Assembly (NCBI RefSeq): GCF_013839445.1
Contig: NZ_JACDIT010000001.1
Coordinates: 796,658-860,657 of the forward strand
Origin: Chthonobacter albigriseus
GTDB taxonomy: Bacteria > Pseudomonadota > Alphaproteobacteria > Rhizobiales > Pleomorphomonadaceae
DNA length: 64,000 nt
Direction of reading: 5' to 3'
Positions 38,150-49,757 of the stretch are shown here, in pieces (within the stretch, counting starts at the first letter, position 1; each line of letters begins with the position of its first letter). The notes under the pieces are model-generated. The model searched no databases and was not told the origin of the DNA. It was given only the letters and a program-made list of their open reading frames with translations. The position numbers and the translations under genes are program-made.

Positions 38150-39049
38150 TCACGAGCGCGTTCCGGCCGCGTCGACGAGCGCGGCGAGCCGCCGCGTGGC
38201 GGCCACCGTGGCGCCGATCTCGGCCCAGTAGGGCGCGTCGAGTTCGATGTTGAGCACCACATCGGCAGGGAAGCCGGCTTCGGCTGCCAACCGGTCCCAG
38301 GGAAGATTGCCCCAACCGACGGGGATGTGCAGGTCCCCTGCCCCGAAAGCCAGCGCCTCGCTGCGGTGATAGACCCAGAAATCACCCGGCCGGCCGAAGC
38401 TGTCATGGACGTGCACATGGCGGGAGAGCGGTGCCAGTTGCAGGGCCTCGGCGAAGAAATCGCGCCCCTCCACCGCGCATTGCAGAGCGCCATGGCTGAC
38501 GTCGAAGGTCGCGACGACCGCGGGATGGTCGACCGCGGCGAGTTCGTCGGCCAGCCGGGCCGGCGTGGCGGTGTGCTCGCCGGAGAAGGAGAAGACGTTC
38601 TCCACGCAAAGCAGCACGCCCTTCTCGGCGGCGACATCGCCGAGGCGGCGCAGGGCCTCCTTCTGGCGGGCATAGGCGCTTGCGATCTCGCCAGGTTCGG
38701 CCGAGCGGAGGTGGCCGGTGTGGATTACCAAGGTGCGCACGCCCAGGCGCCTGGCGATCTCGATGTTGGCGAGCGCCACCTCGACGTGGAGGGGCACGCG
38801 TTCGGGAGCGGACATCAGGTTGATGCCGAGGACGCCGTGAACCGTGTAGCCGAACGGACGGCCGCCGAGGCGCTCGGCACAGGCCGCGACGCGATCGTCG
38901 CGGATACGCCCGCCGACGACCATATCGAGCGCATAGACGGGCAACTCCACGCTATCCACCTCCAGCGCCTCCGCTTCATCCAGCGCGCCGGACAGATCAG
39001 CGAAATCGGGCCGCTCCGCGATCAGGGAGTATCCCACCTTGGCCGGCAT
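38150..39049 (-). CDS. Sugar phosphate isomerase/epimerase family TIM barrel protein
   Basis: 299 aa AP_endonuc_2/xylose isomerase-like TIM barrel. Characteristic segments are EAEALEVDSVELPVYALDMV, ARRLGVRTLVIHTGHLR, KGVLLCVENVFSF (metal Glu), PAVVATFDVSHGALQ (metal Asp and His) and HVHVHDSFG. It probably acts on a sugar, polyol or hydroxypyruvate-type substrate. ATG at 39049 chosen because of the GAGGCGG ribosome site; the frame is open to 39106. Confidence 0.88.
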   Translation of the reverse strand: MPAKVGYSLIAERPDFADLSGALDEAEALEVDSVELPVYALDMVVGGRIRDDRVAACAERLGGRPFGYTVHGVLGINLMSAPERVPLHVEVALANIEIARRLGVRTLVIHTGHLRSAEPGEIASAYARQKEALRRLGDVAAEKGVLLCVENVFSFSGEHTATPARLADELAAVDHPAVVATFDVSHGALQCAVEGRDFFAEALQLAPLSRHVHVHDSFGRPGDFWVYHRSEALAFGAGDLHIPVGWGNLPWDRLAAEAGFPADVVLNIELDAPYWAEIGATVAATRRLAALVDAAGTRS

Positions 39050-39147
39050 CGATCCGCCTCCTTCAGCCGTGCGCACGACGGGGTATCCGGTGCGGCTCGA
39101 CGGCATATCCTTGTTTAACCATCTTGGCGGAGGCGACGAAAGGATCC

Positions 39148-39259
39148 TTGCGCTTGCCTCATCCCGAGCGCTAATAATTACATAAAATTATTTCCAGACT
39201 GGAAGTCTTGCCGCGGCGGCAAGCGCTCTCATGCGCGGATTGCTTTTTCGCGCAAGCAA
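39148..39259. promoter_or_regulatory. AT-rich, dyad-rich leader upstream of the DUF4910 gene
   Basis: This 290-base gene-free interval (39050-39339) contains several nested inverted repeats. GCGCTTGCC (39150-39158) with GGCAAGCGC (39218-39226) flank AATAATT (39173-39179) with AATTATT (39186-39192) and AGACT (39196-39200) with AGTCT (39204-39208). TTGCTT (39240-39245) with AAGCAA (39254-39259) follow. A TTGCGC, 18 bases, TAATAA pair (39148-39177) could be a promoter for the + strand gene, leaving a structured leader of about 155 bases. No ORF seen here. Confidence 0.4.
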
Positions 39260-39339
39260 CCCTCAAGCAGACCTCCGGACCAGACCGGCTCCGGCGCTCC
39301 AGTTTGGATCGGTATGCGATCTGTTCGTAAATTTCGTGC

Positions 39340-40647
39340 ATGAATAGCCGATCAAGCCAAATCTTTACCCGCGATGCTTCTCAAATGTACGACTTCTTGC
39401 GCGAATTGTTTCCGATCTGCCGGAGCATCACCGGCCCAGGCCTGCGGGAGACGATCCACCGCATCGGCACTCGCATACCCCTGACCATCCATGAGGTGCC
39501 GACCGGCACGGCGATCCTAGACTGGACCGTTCCGAACGAGTGGAGCATCCGGTCGGCGACGATCGAGACCCTCGACGGGCGGGTCGTAATGGATTTCGCC
39601 GACAACAACCTCCATGTCGTCGGCTACAGCAAACCTGTGGACGCGGTGCTGTCTCGCGAGGAGCTCGCCCGGCATGTGCACACGCTGCCGGACCAGCCGA
39701 CGCTGATCCCCTACCGCACGGGCTATTTCGCCGACTCCTTTGGCTTCTGCCTCAGCCATCAGACCTGGACGGCCATGACGGACGAGCAGTATCGCGTCCG
39801 TATCGACAGCACGCTGGCACCCGGCAGCATGACCCTTGGCGAACTGTTGCTGCCGGGGTCGACAGACAAGGAGATCCTTCTCTCGATCCACTGCTGCCAT
39901 CCGGCGCTCGCCAACGACAACCTGTCCGGGATCGTGATCGCCACCGAACTCGCCAAGCGGCTCGCCGGTGTTTCGCGCCGACATGCAGTGCGGTTCCTGT
40001 TCGGGCCCGGAACACTCGGGGCGCTGACGTGGCTCTCCTGGAACCAGGACGCCGCCCGGAAAGTCGCGGCGGGTCTGGTGCTGACGTGCCTCGGCGACGC
40101 GGGGCCCTATCACTACAAACAGTCGCGGCAGGGCACGTCGGCGACGGACCGGGCCGTGGCACAAGTGCTGGCGGACGAGGGAGAGCCGCTGACGGTGCTG
40201 CCGTTCGCCCCGGTCGGCTACGACGAGCGCCAATACTGCTCGCCCGGGTTCGACCTGCCGGTCGGCTGCTTCATGCGTACGCCGAACGGCCGCTACCCGG
40301 AGTATCACACCTCCGCGGACGACCCCTCGCTGGTCAGACCGGAGTCGCTGGAGCGGTCGCTCGATATCCTGGAGAAGATCATCGCCGTGATCGACCGCGA
40401 CGCCACCTACGAGCGGGTCGACGGACGCGGCGAGCCGCAGTTGGGCCGGCGGGGGCTCTATCGACTGGTTTCCGGCCAGGCCGGCCGGTCGACCTCGCAG
40501 GAAGCTTTGCTGTGGGTTCTCAACCTTGCCGATGGACGGCATTCGCTGCTGGACATGGCCGCGAGGTCGGGCCTGACCTTCCAGTCCGTCGCCGCGGCGG
40601 CGGATCTTCTATTGGATACCCAGCTGATTCGAGAAATGTCTCAATAG
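39340..40647 (+). CDS. DUF4910 domain-containing protein (M28-like aminopeptidase fold) with C-terminal winged helix
   Basis: 435 aa. The N-terminal and middle parts match the DUF4910/DUF2172 peptidase-like family: LFPICRSITGPGLRETI, LLSIHCCHPALANDNLSGIV with candidate metal ligands (His, His, Asp), and a later PEYHTSADD motif with His and Asp. The last 75 residues (SQEALLWVLNLADGRHSLLD onward) form an HTH_47-like winged helix. Such proteins usually sit in surface-polysaccharide clusters with unknown substrate, and here a sugar-methyltransferase-like gene follows by 68 bases. No signal peptide, so cytosolic. Confidence 0.85.
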   Translation: MNSRSSQIFTRDASQMYDFLRELFPICRSITGPGLRETIHRIGTRIPLTIHEVPTGTAILDWTVPNEWSIRSATIETLDGRVVMDFADNNLHVVGYSKPVDAVLSREELARHVHTLPDQPTLIPYRTGYFADSFGFCLSHQTWTAMTDEQYRVRIDSTLAPGSMTLGELLLPGSTDKEILLSIHCCHPALANDNLSGIVIATELAKRLAGVSRRHAVRFLFGPGTLGALTWLSWNQDAARKVAAGLVLTCLGDAGPYHYKQSRQGTSATDRAVAQVLADEGEPLTVLPFAPVGYDERQYCSPGFDLPVGCFMRTPNGRYPEYHTSADDPSLVRPESLERSLDILEKIIAVIDRDATYERVDGRGEPQLGRRGLYRLVSGQAGRSTSQEALLWVLNLADGRHSLLDMAARSGLTFQSVAAAADLLLDTQLIREMSQ

Positions 40648-40715
40648 TCGGGTGTGTTCTTTGCGCTTTATTCAGGTTGTACAGCTACAAAGCCGGCAAT
40701 ACCGAGGGGAGTATC

Positions 40716-41960
40716 ATGGCACGGATCGCCGAATGCCGCTGCTGCGGGTCCACTGACATCGAAACCGTTTGGGATCTCGGTCTGCAGCCGATCGCGAACG
40801 ACCTGAAGAACCCGGGAACCGATCCGGCGTCGGAGGCGAAGTTCCCGCTCGAGGTCGCGTTCTGCAAGTCCTGCGCGCTGATGCAGATCACGGAAACCAT
40901 CCCGCCGGACGTTCTGTTCAACGCCGACTACCCCTACTATTCCTCGGTGTCGAAGCATCTGCTGGAGCACAGCAAGGCACACGTGGACTCGCTGTTGGCG
41001 GAACGGACCCTCGGGCCGGACTCCCTCGTCGTGGAAGTGGCGAGCAACGACGGCTATCTCCTGAAGAACTTCCTGGCAGCGGGCGTGCCCGTGCTCGGCG
41101 TCGACCCGGCGAGCGGTCCTGCGCAGACCGCGAACGCGGCGGGCATTCCCACCATCAACACCTTCTTCAGCCGCCGCGTCGCCGAAAAGCTGGCCGCGGA
41201 AGGCAAGCTGGCCGACGTGGTGATCGCCAACAACGTCGCCGCGCACGTGGACCAGATCAACGATTTCATCGACGGGTTCAGGATCATCCTGAAGGACGAT
41301 GGCATTGCCGAGATCGAGGTCGCCTATCTCCTCGATCTGGTGGAAAAGGTCGCCTTCGACACGATCTACCACGAGCACCTCTTCTACCATTCGCTGATCG
41401 CCTTGAAGGCCTTGTTCAAGCACAACGGCCTCCACCTCAACGATGCCCTGCGCATCGAGATGCACGGCGGATCGATCCGGGTCCGCGTCTCCAAGCAGGA
41501 AGGCGAAAGCGAGCGGCTGAAGGCGCTGCTCGCGCACGAATACGCGCTCGGCATGGACAAGGTCGACTTCTACCGGGGCTTCAGCCAGCGGATGGAAGAG
41601 ACCCGGAGCAACCTGGAAGCGCTTCTCCTGAAGCTGAAGGCGGAAGGCAAGCGGATCGCAGCCTACGGTGCGGCGGCCAAGGGTGCGACGCTGCTCAACT
41701 ATCTGCGGCTGCCGAAGGGTACGCTGGAGTATGTTGTGGATCTCAACCCGCACAAGGTCGGCAAGCTGCTTCCCGGCGTTCTGCTGACGATCCAGCCGGT
41801 CGACATCCTGCCGAACGACGTGCCCGATTTCGTGCTGCTGCTGGCATGGAATTTCGGACGGGAGATCATCGCCCAGCAGTCGGCGATCGCCCAGCTCGGC
41901 TCGCGGTTCATCATGCCGGTCCCGCTGCCGCGGATCGTCCGGGAAACCTCCGAGGTCTGA
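40716..41960 (+). CDS. Class I SAM-dependent C-methyltransferase (NDP-sugar type)
   Basis: 414 aa with three parts. A zinc-binding Methyltransf_13 N-terminus has four Cys (CRCC and CKSC pairs, residues about 7-55). A SAM-binding Rossmann core (VVEVASNDGYLLKNFLAAGV near residue 107; YHEHLFYHS) is followed by a C-terminal Methyltransf_14 domain (IAAYGAAAKGATLLNYL near residue 310). This order is that of nucleotide-hexose C-methyltransferases. With the DUF4910 gene it forms a two-gene unit, probably for a modified cell-surface sugar. ATG 40716 follows GAGGGGAG. Confidence 0.88.
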   Translation: MARIAECRCCGSTDIETVWDLGLQPIANDLKNPGTDPASEAKFPLEVAFCKSCALMQITETIPPDVLFNADYPYYSSVSKHLLEHSKAHVDSLLAERTLGPDSLVVEVASNDGYLLKNFLAAGVPVLGVDPASGPAQTANAAGIPTINTFFSRRVAEKLAAEGKLADVVIANNVAAHVDQINDFIDGFRIILKDDGIAEIEVAYLLDLVEKVAFDTIYHEHLFYHSLIALKALFKHNGLHLNDALRIEMHGGSIRVRVSKQEGESERLKALLAHEYALGMDKVDFYRGFSQRMEETRSNLEALLLKLKAEGKRIAAYGAAAKGATLLNYLRLPKGTLEYVVDLNPHKVGKLLPGVLLTIQPVDILPNDVPDFVLLLAWNFGREIIAQQSAIAQLGSRFIMPVPLPRIVRETSEV

Positions 41961-42113
41961 CGATTGAAGCCGATCGCAATGTGATCCTTTCCGCCCCGCG
42001 GTGCGAGGCGGACTGGGCCACCCCTCGCGATGTTACTTATCCGATTTCTTTCGTCTTTTTCTGATATGTTAATTATCGCCATTGCACGTTGTCCTCACCC
42101 CAACAGTGAAGAC

Positions 42114-43829
42114 ATGGCGATGAACCTCAACAACATCCCTCTTCAGCGCCTGCTCGGCGCGCTGGTTCTTTTCGGCGTAGGTGTTGCGATGTTCGTGCCA
42201 CTAGGCGTGTCGTCGTACACCATGGAGCATAGCGTCGCGCAGCAGGCGATAGAGAAGCAGACGCTGTCGGTGATCGGCGCTGCCGCACTGGCAAGTCGGG
42301 ATATTGCCGGCCTCTCGTATGAAACAACGAGCGACGGTGCAGTCAGCCGGATCGTCGCCGAGGCACTGCCGCCCTTCGCAGAGCACACGTTGGTCGACGA
42401 AATCAGCGCCATGTACGGCGGCGTCGCGACTGTGTTCGGCTACGATCAAGGCAGCGACGATTTCGTCCGGCTGAGTACTTCCATCAAGAAGGAAGACGGC
42501 AGCCGAGCGATCGGGACGATGCTCGGCAAGGACAGCGCCGCCTACGGTGCCGTACGCCGGGGGGAACGGTTTCTCGGCGAAGCGACCATTCTTGGCCAGC
42601 CCTACTACACTGCCTACCAGCCGATCGTCTCTTCGGGCGGCAAGCTCGTAGGGCTTCTCTTCACCGGCGTCACAAAGGAAAGCATCACTGAAATCGGGGA
42701 TCGCCTGCTACGCGATATCATCGTCGTCGTGGTCTGTGCGTTCGCTTTTTTGGCGCCCGCCATTCTGTTGATGGTCCGTCGTATCGTCGCGGCCATCCCG
42801 GCGCTCGCTCGTATCATGGACGAGCTCGCGGCTGAAAAATATGATGTTTCGATCCCGTTCATCGACGCTCGCAACGAATTCGGAGGAATGGCCCGCTCGA
42901 TACAGGTGTTTCGGGACTCCGGCCTGGAGCGCAACCGGCTCAGCGCGGAACAGCGCGCATCGACCGAAGCCCGGCTGCAGCGCCAGTCCGATACGGACCG
43001 AGCGATCGCCGTGTTCCAGAAGGACATGGGAACGGTCCTCGCCAAGGTTTCCTCCACCATGAGCGAGATGATGGCGAGCGCCCGCCGCCTCAACGACATT
43101 TCACGGCAGACTGCCGACGGAGCGACGTCGGCGGCAAACGCCTCTGCAGACGCCGCGGGCAACGTCAGCACCGTCGCCAGCGCCGCTGAGGAACTGACGT
43201 CATCCATCCATGAAATCTCGGCACAGGTCTCGCGCGTGAAAACCGTTGTGGTGGAGACCACGGAAGCCACCGGCGACGCCAATCGACGGGTCGGCAGTCT
43301 TGCCGAAGCGGCCGCCAAGATCGGAGAAGTCGTCACACTGATCCAGGCGATTGCAGAGCAGACAAACCTCTTGGCGCTCAACGCGACGATCGAAGCGGCC
43401 CGAGCCGGCGATGCCGGCCGCGGCTTTGCGGTGGTCGCTCAGGAGGTGAAATCGCTGGCGGCACAGACCGCGCGGGCGACCGAGGATATCGGGCGGCAGA
43501 TTTCCGGGATCCAGTCCTCCACCAACGACGCGGTGACCGCTATCGGCGCCATCGCGACCCGGATGGAGGAGGTCAACCGCTTCACGATCGCCATGGCTGC
43601 CGCCGTCGAGGAGCAAGGTGCGGCGACCGGTGAGATCAGCCGCAATGCGGCCCGGGCCTCGGACGGCTCGATGGTCGTTAACGAGAACATCGCCGCTGTT
43701 TCCAACGCTGCCAGCGAGACGATCTCGACGGCCACGAACGTTGCGGCTGCATCCAAGGCAGTGGTTGAGGAGACGGATCGTCTGAGTGCGGGGATCGACC
43801 GGTTTCTCAAGGAAGTCGCGGCCGCGTGA
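42114..43829 (+). CDS. Methyl-accepting chemotaxis protein with Cache_3-type sensor
   Basis: 571 aa. TM1 is at about residues 10-30. A periplasmic single Cache_3-like domain (about 35-195) includes [28 protein letters not shown] and [12 protein letters not shown]2 is at about 200-226, followed by HAMP and the signalling hairpin with [19 protein letters not shown] near 415. Start is ATG 42114 or 42120 ([10 protein letters not shown]); the upstream frame to 42030 lies in AT-rich noncoding DNA. The C-terminus (FLKEVAAA) resembles the other receptor in this window. Ligand unknown; Cache_3 receptors often bind organic acids. Confidence 0.93.
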   Translation: MAMNLNNIPLQRLLGALVLFGVGVAMFVPLGVSSYTMEHSVAQQAIEKQTLSVIGAAALASRDIAGLSYETTSDGAVSRIVAEALPPFAEHTLVDEISAMYGGVATVFGYDQGSDDFVRLSTSIKKEDGSRAIGTMLGKDSAAYGAVRRGERFLGEATILGQPYYTAYQPIVSSGGKLVGLLFTGVTKESITEIGDRLLRDIIVVVVCAFAFLAPAILLMVRRIVAAIPALARIMDELAAEKYDVSIPFIDARNEFGGMARSIQVFRDSGLERNRLSAEQRASTEARLQRQSDTDRAIAVFQKDMGTVLAKVSSTMSEMMASARRLNDISRQTADGATSAANASADAAGNVSTVASAAEELTSSIHEISAQVSRVKTVVVETTEATGDANRRVGSLAEAAAKIGEVVTLIQAIAEQTNLLALNATIEAARAGDAGRGFAVVAQEVKSLAAQTARATEDIGRQISGIQSSTNDAVTAIGAIATRMEEVNRFTIAMAAAVEEQGAATGEISRNAARASDGSMVVNENIAAVSNAASETISTATNVAAASKAVVEETDRLSAGIDRFLKEVAAA

Positions 43830-43862
43830 CGGCCTGATCACGCACCGAATCGCTCACCAAAA

Positions 43863-43894
43863 AAACGGGCGGAGGTTCGCACCTCCGCCCGTTT
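43863..43894. terminator. Strong bidirectional terminator between the chemoreceptor and cox operon
   Basis: Perfect 14-bp stem, AAACGGGCGGAGGT with ACCTCCGCCCGTTT, and a TCGC tetraloop. An A run (43859-43865) on one side and a TTT on the other fit termination from both convergent genes (stops at 43829 and 43919). Confidence 0.9.
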
Positions 43895-43918
43895 CGTCTC
43901 CAGGCCTTGCCGGATCGA

Positions 43919-44716
43919 TCAGCCGGCCGCCGTAACTGCGCGCTTGCCCATCACCTTCACCAGGTTGGCGCGGTAGGCCGCGTCGCCGTGGATGTCGGAG
44001 AGGAGTTCGCTGCTGTCGACGGTGAGGCCGTCGAGCGCGGAGGCCGAGAAGTTGGCCGCCAGCGCGCGCTCGGCATCGGCCCAGCGGAAGACGCCGTTGG
44101 AGCCGGCGCCGGTCACCGCCACGCGGACGCCGCCGGACGTGACCGCCACGAACACGCCAGCCATCGCATAGCGGGACGCCGGGTTGGCGAACTTGGCATA
44201 GGCAGCCTTTGTGGGCACCGGGAAGACGAACTTGACGATGATCTCGTCCTCTTCCAGGGCCGTCGTGAACATGCCGAGGAAGAAGTCGTCGGCCGCGATC
44301 TCGCGCTTGTTGGTGACGACGGTCGCGCCGAGGCCGAGGACGGCGGAGGGATAGTCCGCCGCCGGGTCGTCGTTGGCGACGGAGCCGCCGATCGTGCCGG
44401 CGTAGCGCACATGCGGATCGCCAATGCCCGAGGCGAGCTTGGCGAGCGCCGGAATCGCGCTCTTCACGTCGGCCGACGTGGACACGGCATAGTGCGTCGT
44501 GCCCGCGCCGATGGTGACCGTGCCGCCCGAAACCGTGATCCCCTTCAGCTCGTCGAGACGGCCGAGGTCGATCAGGTTGGAGGGCGCCGCGAGACGCTGC
44601 TTCATGGTCGGGATGAGCGTCTGCCCTCCCGCCAGGAGCTTGGCCTCGGACGCCGAGGCGAGCAGGGAGGTCGCCTCGGACAGCGAAGACGGCCGGTGGT
44701 ACGTGGTCTGGTACAT
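43919..44716 (-). CDS. Molybdenum hydroxylase FAD-binding subunit (CoxM-like)
   Basis: 265 aa. FAD_binding_5 motifs LLAGGQTLIPTMKQRLA near residue 30 and a GTIGGSVANDDPAADYP stretch near 105 bind FAD. A CO_deh_flav_C domain follows from about residue 165. It passes electrons from the Mo/FeS centres to an acceptor. Last gene of the coxG-S-L-M-like operon, 18 bases after the large subunit. Substrate is undefined. Confidence 0.92.
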   Translation of the reverse strand: MYQTTYHRPSSLSEATSLLASASEAKLLAGGQTLIPTMKQRLAAPSNLIDLGRLDELKGITVSGGTVTIGAGTTHYAVSTSADVKSAIPALAKLASGIGDPHVRYAGTIGGSVANDDPAADYPSAVLGLGATVVTNKREIAADDFFLGMFTTALEEDEIIVKFVFPVPTKAAYAKFANPASRYAMAGVFVAVTSGGVRVAVTGAGSNGVFRWADAERALAANFSASALDGLTVDSSELLSDIHGDAAYRANLVKVMGKRAVTAAG

Positions 44717-44734
44717 GGGGTACGTCTCCTCTTC

Positions 44735-47086
<2,352 letters not shown>

Positions 47087-47117
47087 GGTTTCCTCCCAGA
47101 ATCCCGTGGTTCGATGA

Positions 47118-47606
<489 letters not shown>

Positions 47607-47695
47607 AGTCTCCTCCCCTTGGACCTTCCTGTTGGTGGATCTTCCGTGTTCGGCGGCCGGGCCCTCCCTGGCTCCCACCGCCATCATGCCATGTA

Positions 47696-48361
47696 TCAGC
47701 GCGTCGCCAGGATCAGGACGACGATCAGGACGGCGAGCGTCACGAGACCCCAGACCATGGGTCCGGACGGGCCCGACTTGATCGCCGCGGTCTCGACCCG
47801 CGCCTCCACTTCGCGCTCCACCGCGTCGGCCGTGTGTACCGCGCGATCGAGCGCGTCCTCCTTGAGGACAGTCGGGCCGCCGTCGGGCTCGACCTCCGTC
47901 GCGTCGACGCCGCCGGCCGCAGCTGCCGCGCCGACCTTTTCGGTGAAGGCGGAGAAGAACTGGTCGGCCATCATCTTGGCGGTGCCGTCGATCAGCCGGC
48001 TGCCGAGCTGGGCCAGCTTGCCGCCGACCTGCGCCTTGGCGGTGTAGGTCAGGATCGTGCCGGCGCCGTCATCCAGGAGAGCGACGTCGGCGCCGCCCTT
48101 GGCGAAGCCGGCAACGCCGCCGGTGCCCTCACCGACAATCGAGTAGCTGGTCGGCGGGTTCAAGTTTTCAAGACGGACCTTGCCGGCGAACTTGGCCTTC
48201 ACAGGGCCGATCTTGGCCACGACGGTGGCCGCCATCTCGTCGCCGTTCTTCTCAAGAGTCTCGCACCCGGGGATGCACGCCTTGAGGACATCGGGATCGT
48301 TCAGAGCCTCCCAAACGGCCTGGCGAGGCGCCGGAATTCGGTATTCGCCTGTCATGTCCAT
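47696..48361 (-). CDS. CoxG-like SRPBCC protein with C-terminal membrane anchor
   Basis: 221 aa. The N-terminal CoxG/SRPBCC domain ([20 protein letters not shown] to about residue 150, with [22 protein letters not shown]) is followed by an acidic linker and a C-terminal TM helix ([20 protein letters not shown]). CoxG is thought to recruit the CO dehydrogenase-type enzyme to the membrane, and the tail anchor here fits that. First gene of the operon with a GGAGGAG ribosome site; 89 bases before coxS. Divergent from the FIST gene. Confidence 0.93.
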   Translation of the reverse strand: MDMTGEYRIPAPRQAVWEALNDPDVLKACIPGCETLEKNGDEMAATVVAKIGPVKAKFAGKVRLENLNPPTSYSIVGEGTGGVAGFAKGGADVALLDDGAGTILTYTAKAQVGGKLAQLGSRLIDGTAKMMADQFFSAFTEKVGAAAAAGGVDATEVEPDGGPTVLKEDALDRAVHTADAVEREVEARVETAAIKSGPSGPMVWGLVTLAVLIVVLILATR

Positions 48362-48584
48362 CGGCGGGCTCCTCCATGCTCTGCGCACCCGTTCAGGCAG
48401 GTGTCTCATGGGCGACGAACGTAGCGTCGGCGGCGCGCAGCGCGGTATTGTACTTTCGGTCTCCGCGGCTGGGCAGCCCTTCCGTGCGACCAATCGGAGC
48501 GGGTCACGCCGATTGCTTGCCCTCGGACGCGACCCGGCCCCATATTCAAACCAACGAAAACTTGGGTTGGGAGAGGAAGCGCGC

Positions 48585-49757
48585 TTGTCCGCACCTGGCG
48601 CCGGCGAAGATTTCGCCTGCGGGATCAAAGCCCTATCGGTCAGCGAAGCGAGCCTCGAGGAGGCGATCGCCATGCTGCGGCATGGCCTCGATCCGAGTGA
48701 AGTCGGCTTTCTTCTCCTGTTCTTCACAGCCTCCTTCGATGCGGACGAGTTGACCGAGGCAGTCGCCAGGCTGTTTCCGGGTACGCCGACCGCCGGCTGC
48801 TCGACGGCCGGCGAGATCTCCTCGGAAGGCTTCAGCGACGGTGGACTGGTGGCGATCGCCTTTCCGCGCACCGGCTTCGACGTGGTTTCCACGGTGATCC
48901 CGGAGGTCGGTCGGCTCTCGGTCGACCGGGGATCGGAGGCGGTGCTGCGGCTGAAGGCCGAACTGGCGCGCAAGCGGCCCGGTGCCAAACCGGGCAAGAC
49001 CTTCGCACTCAGCCTGATCGACGGACTCTGCATGCGCGAGGAGGCGGTGGTCTCCTCGATCGACTGGGCGCTCGGCGAGATCCCGCTGGTGGGCGGATCG
49101 GCTGGCGACGGGCTCGCCTTCCGGGGCACCTCTCTGCTGCATGACGGCCGCCTGCATCGGGACGCGGCGGTGCTGATCCTGGTCCACACGGACCACCCTT
49201 TCGAGGTCTTCAAATCCGACAACTTCACCCCGACCGACCGCAAGCTGGTGGTCACGGCCTCCGATCCGGCCAACCGCACGGTCTTCGAGCTGAACGCGGA
49301 AGTGGCTGCCTACGAATACGCGACGGTGGTGGGCCTCGATCCGACACGTCTTTCGCCGTTCGGGTTCGCGTCGCACCCGATGGTGGTGCGGGTCGGGGGC
49401 GAGTATTTCTGCCGGTCGCTGCGGTGCACGAACGCGGACGGCTCGTTGTCGTTCTTCTGCGCGATCGACGACGGCGTGGTGCTCACCGTCGCCAAGCCAA
49501 TGGACCTCGTCGACAGCATCCAGTCGACCTTCGAGCGCCTCGACCGCGATCTCGGCGGGATCGACTGGATCCTTGGCTTCGATTGCGTGCTGCGCCGGCT
49601 CGACGCCCAGAACCGGCAGGTCACGCACAAGGTGTCGGAACTCTACCGGCGGCATCGCGTCTACGGGTTCAACACCTACGGCGAGCAGTACCGCACGATG
49701 CATCTCAACCAGACCTTTACCGGGATTGCGATCGGGCGCGGGGGCGCGCCGCGATGA
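48585..49757 (+). CDS. FIST domain sensory protein, NosP-like
   Basis: 390 aa soluble protein made of FIST N (about 25-220) and FIST C (about 230-375). Diagnostic text is GTPTAGCSTAGEISSEGFSD, GEIPLVGGSAGDGLAF and GFNTYGEQY. TTG at 48585 is proposed because GAGAGGAAG sits just upstream at the right distance; the frame is open to 48408 (ATG) but that part is Arg-rich and unlike the family. It overlaps the next gene by 4 bases. In Pseudomonas the FIST protein NosP, beside the kinase NahK, is a heme nitric-oxide sensor. The same role here is an inference; the heme ligand cannot be verified. Confidence 0.85.
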   Translation: MSAPGAGEDFACGIKALSVSEASLEEAIAMLRHGLDPSEVGFLLLFFTASFDADELTEAVARLFPGTPTAGCSTAGEISSEGFSDGGLVAIAFPRTGFDVVSTVIPEVGRLSVDRGSEAVLRLKAELARKRPGAKPGKTFALSLIDGLCMREEAVVSSIDWALGEIPLVGGSAGDGLAFRGTSLLHDGRLHRDAAVLILVHTDHPFEVFKSDNFTPTDRKLVVTASDPANRTVFELNAEVAAYEYATVVGLDPTRLSPFGFASHPMVVRVGGEYFCRSLRCTNADGSLSFFCAIDDGVVLTVAKPMDLVDSIQSTFERLDRDLGGIDWILGFDCVLRRLDAQNRQVTHKVSELYRRHRVYGFNTYGEQYRTMHLNQTFTGIAIGRGGAPR

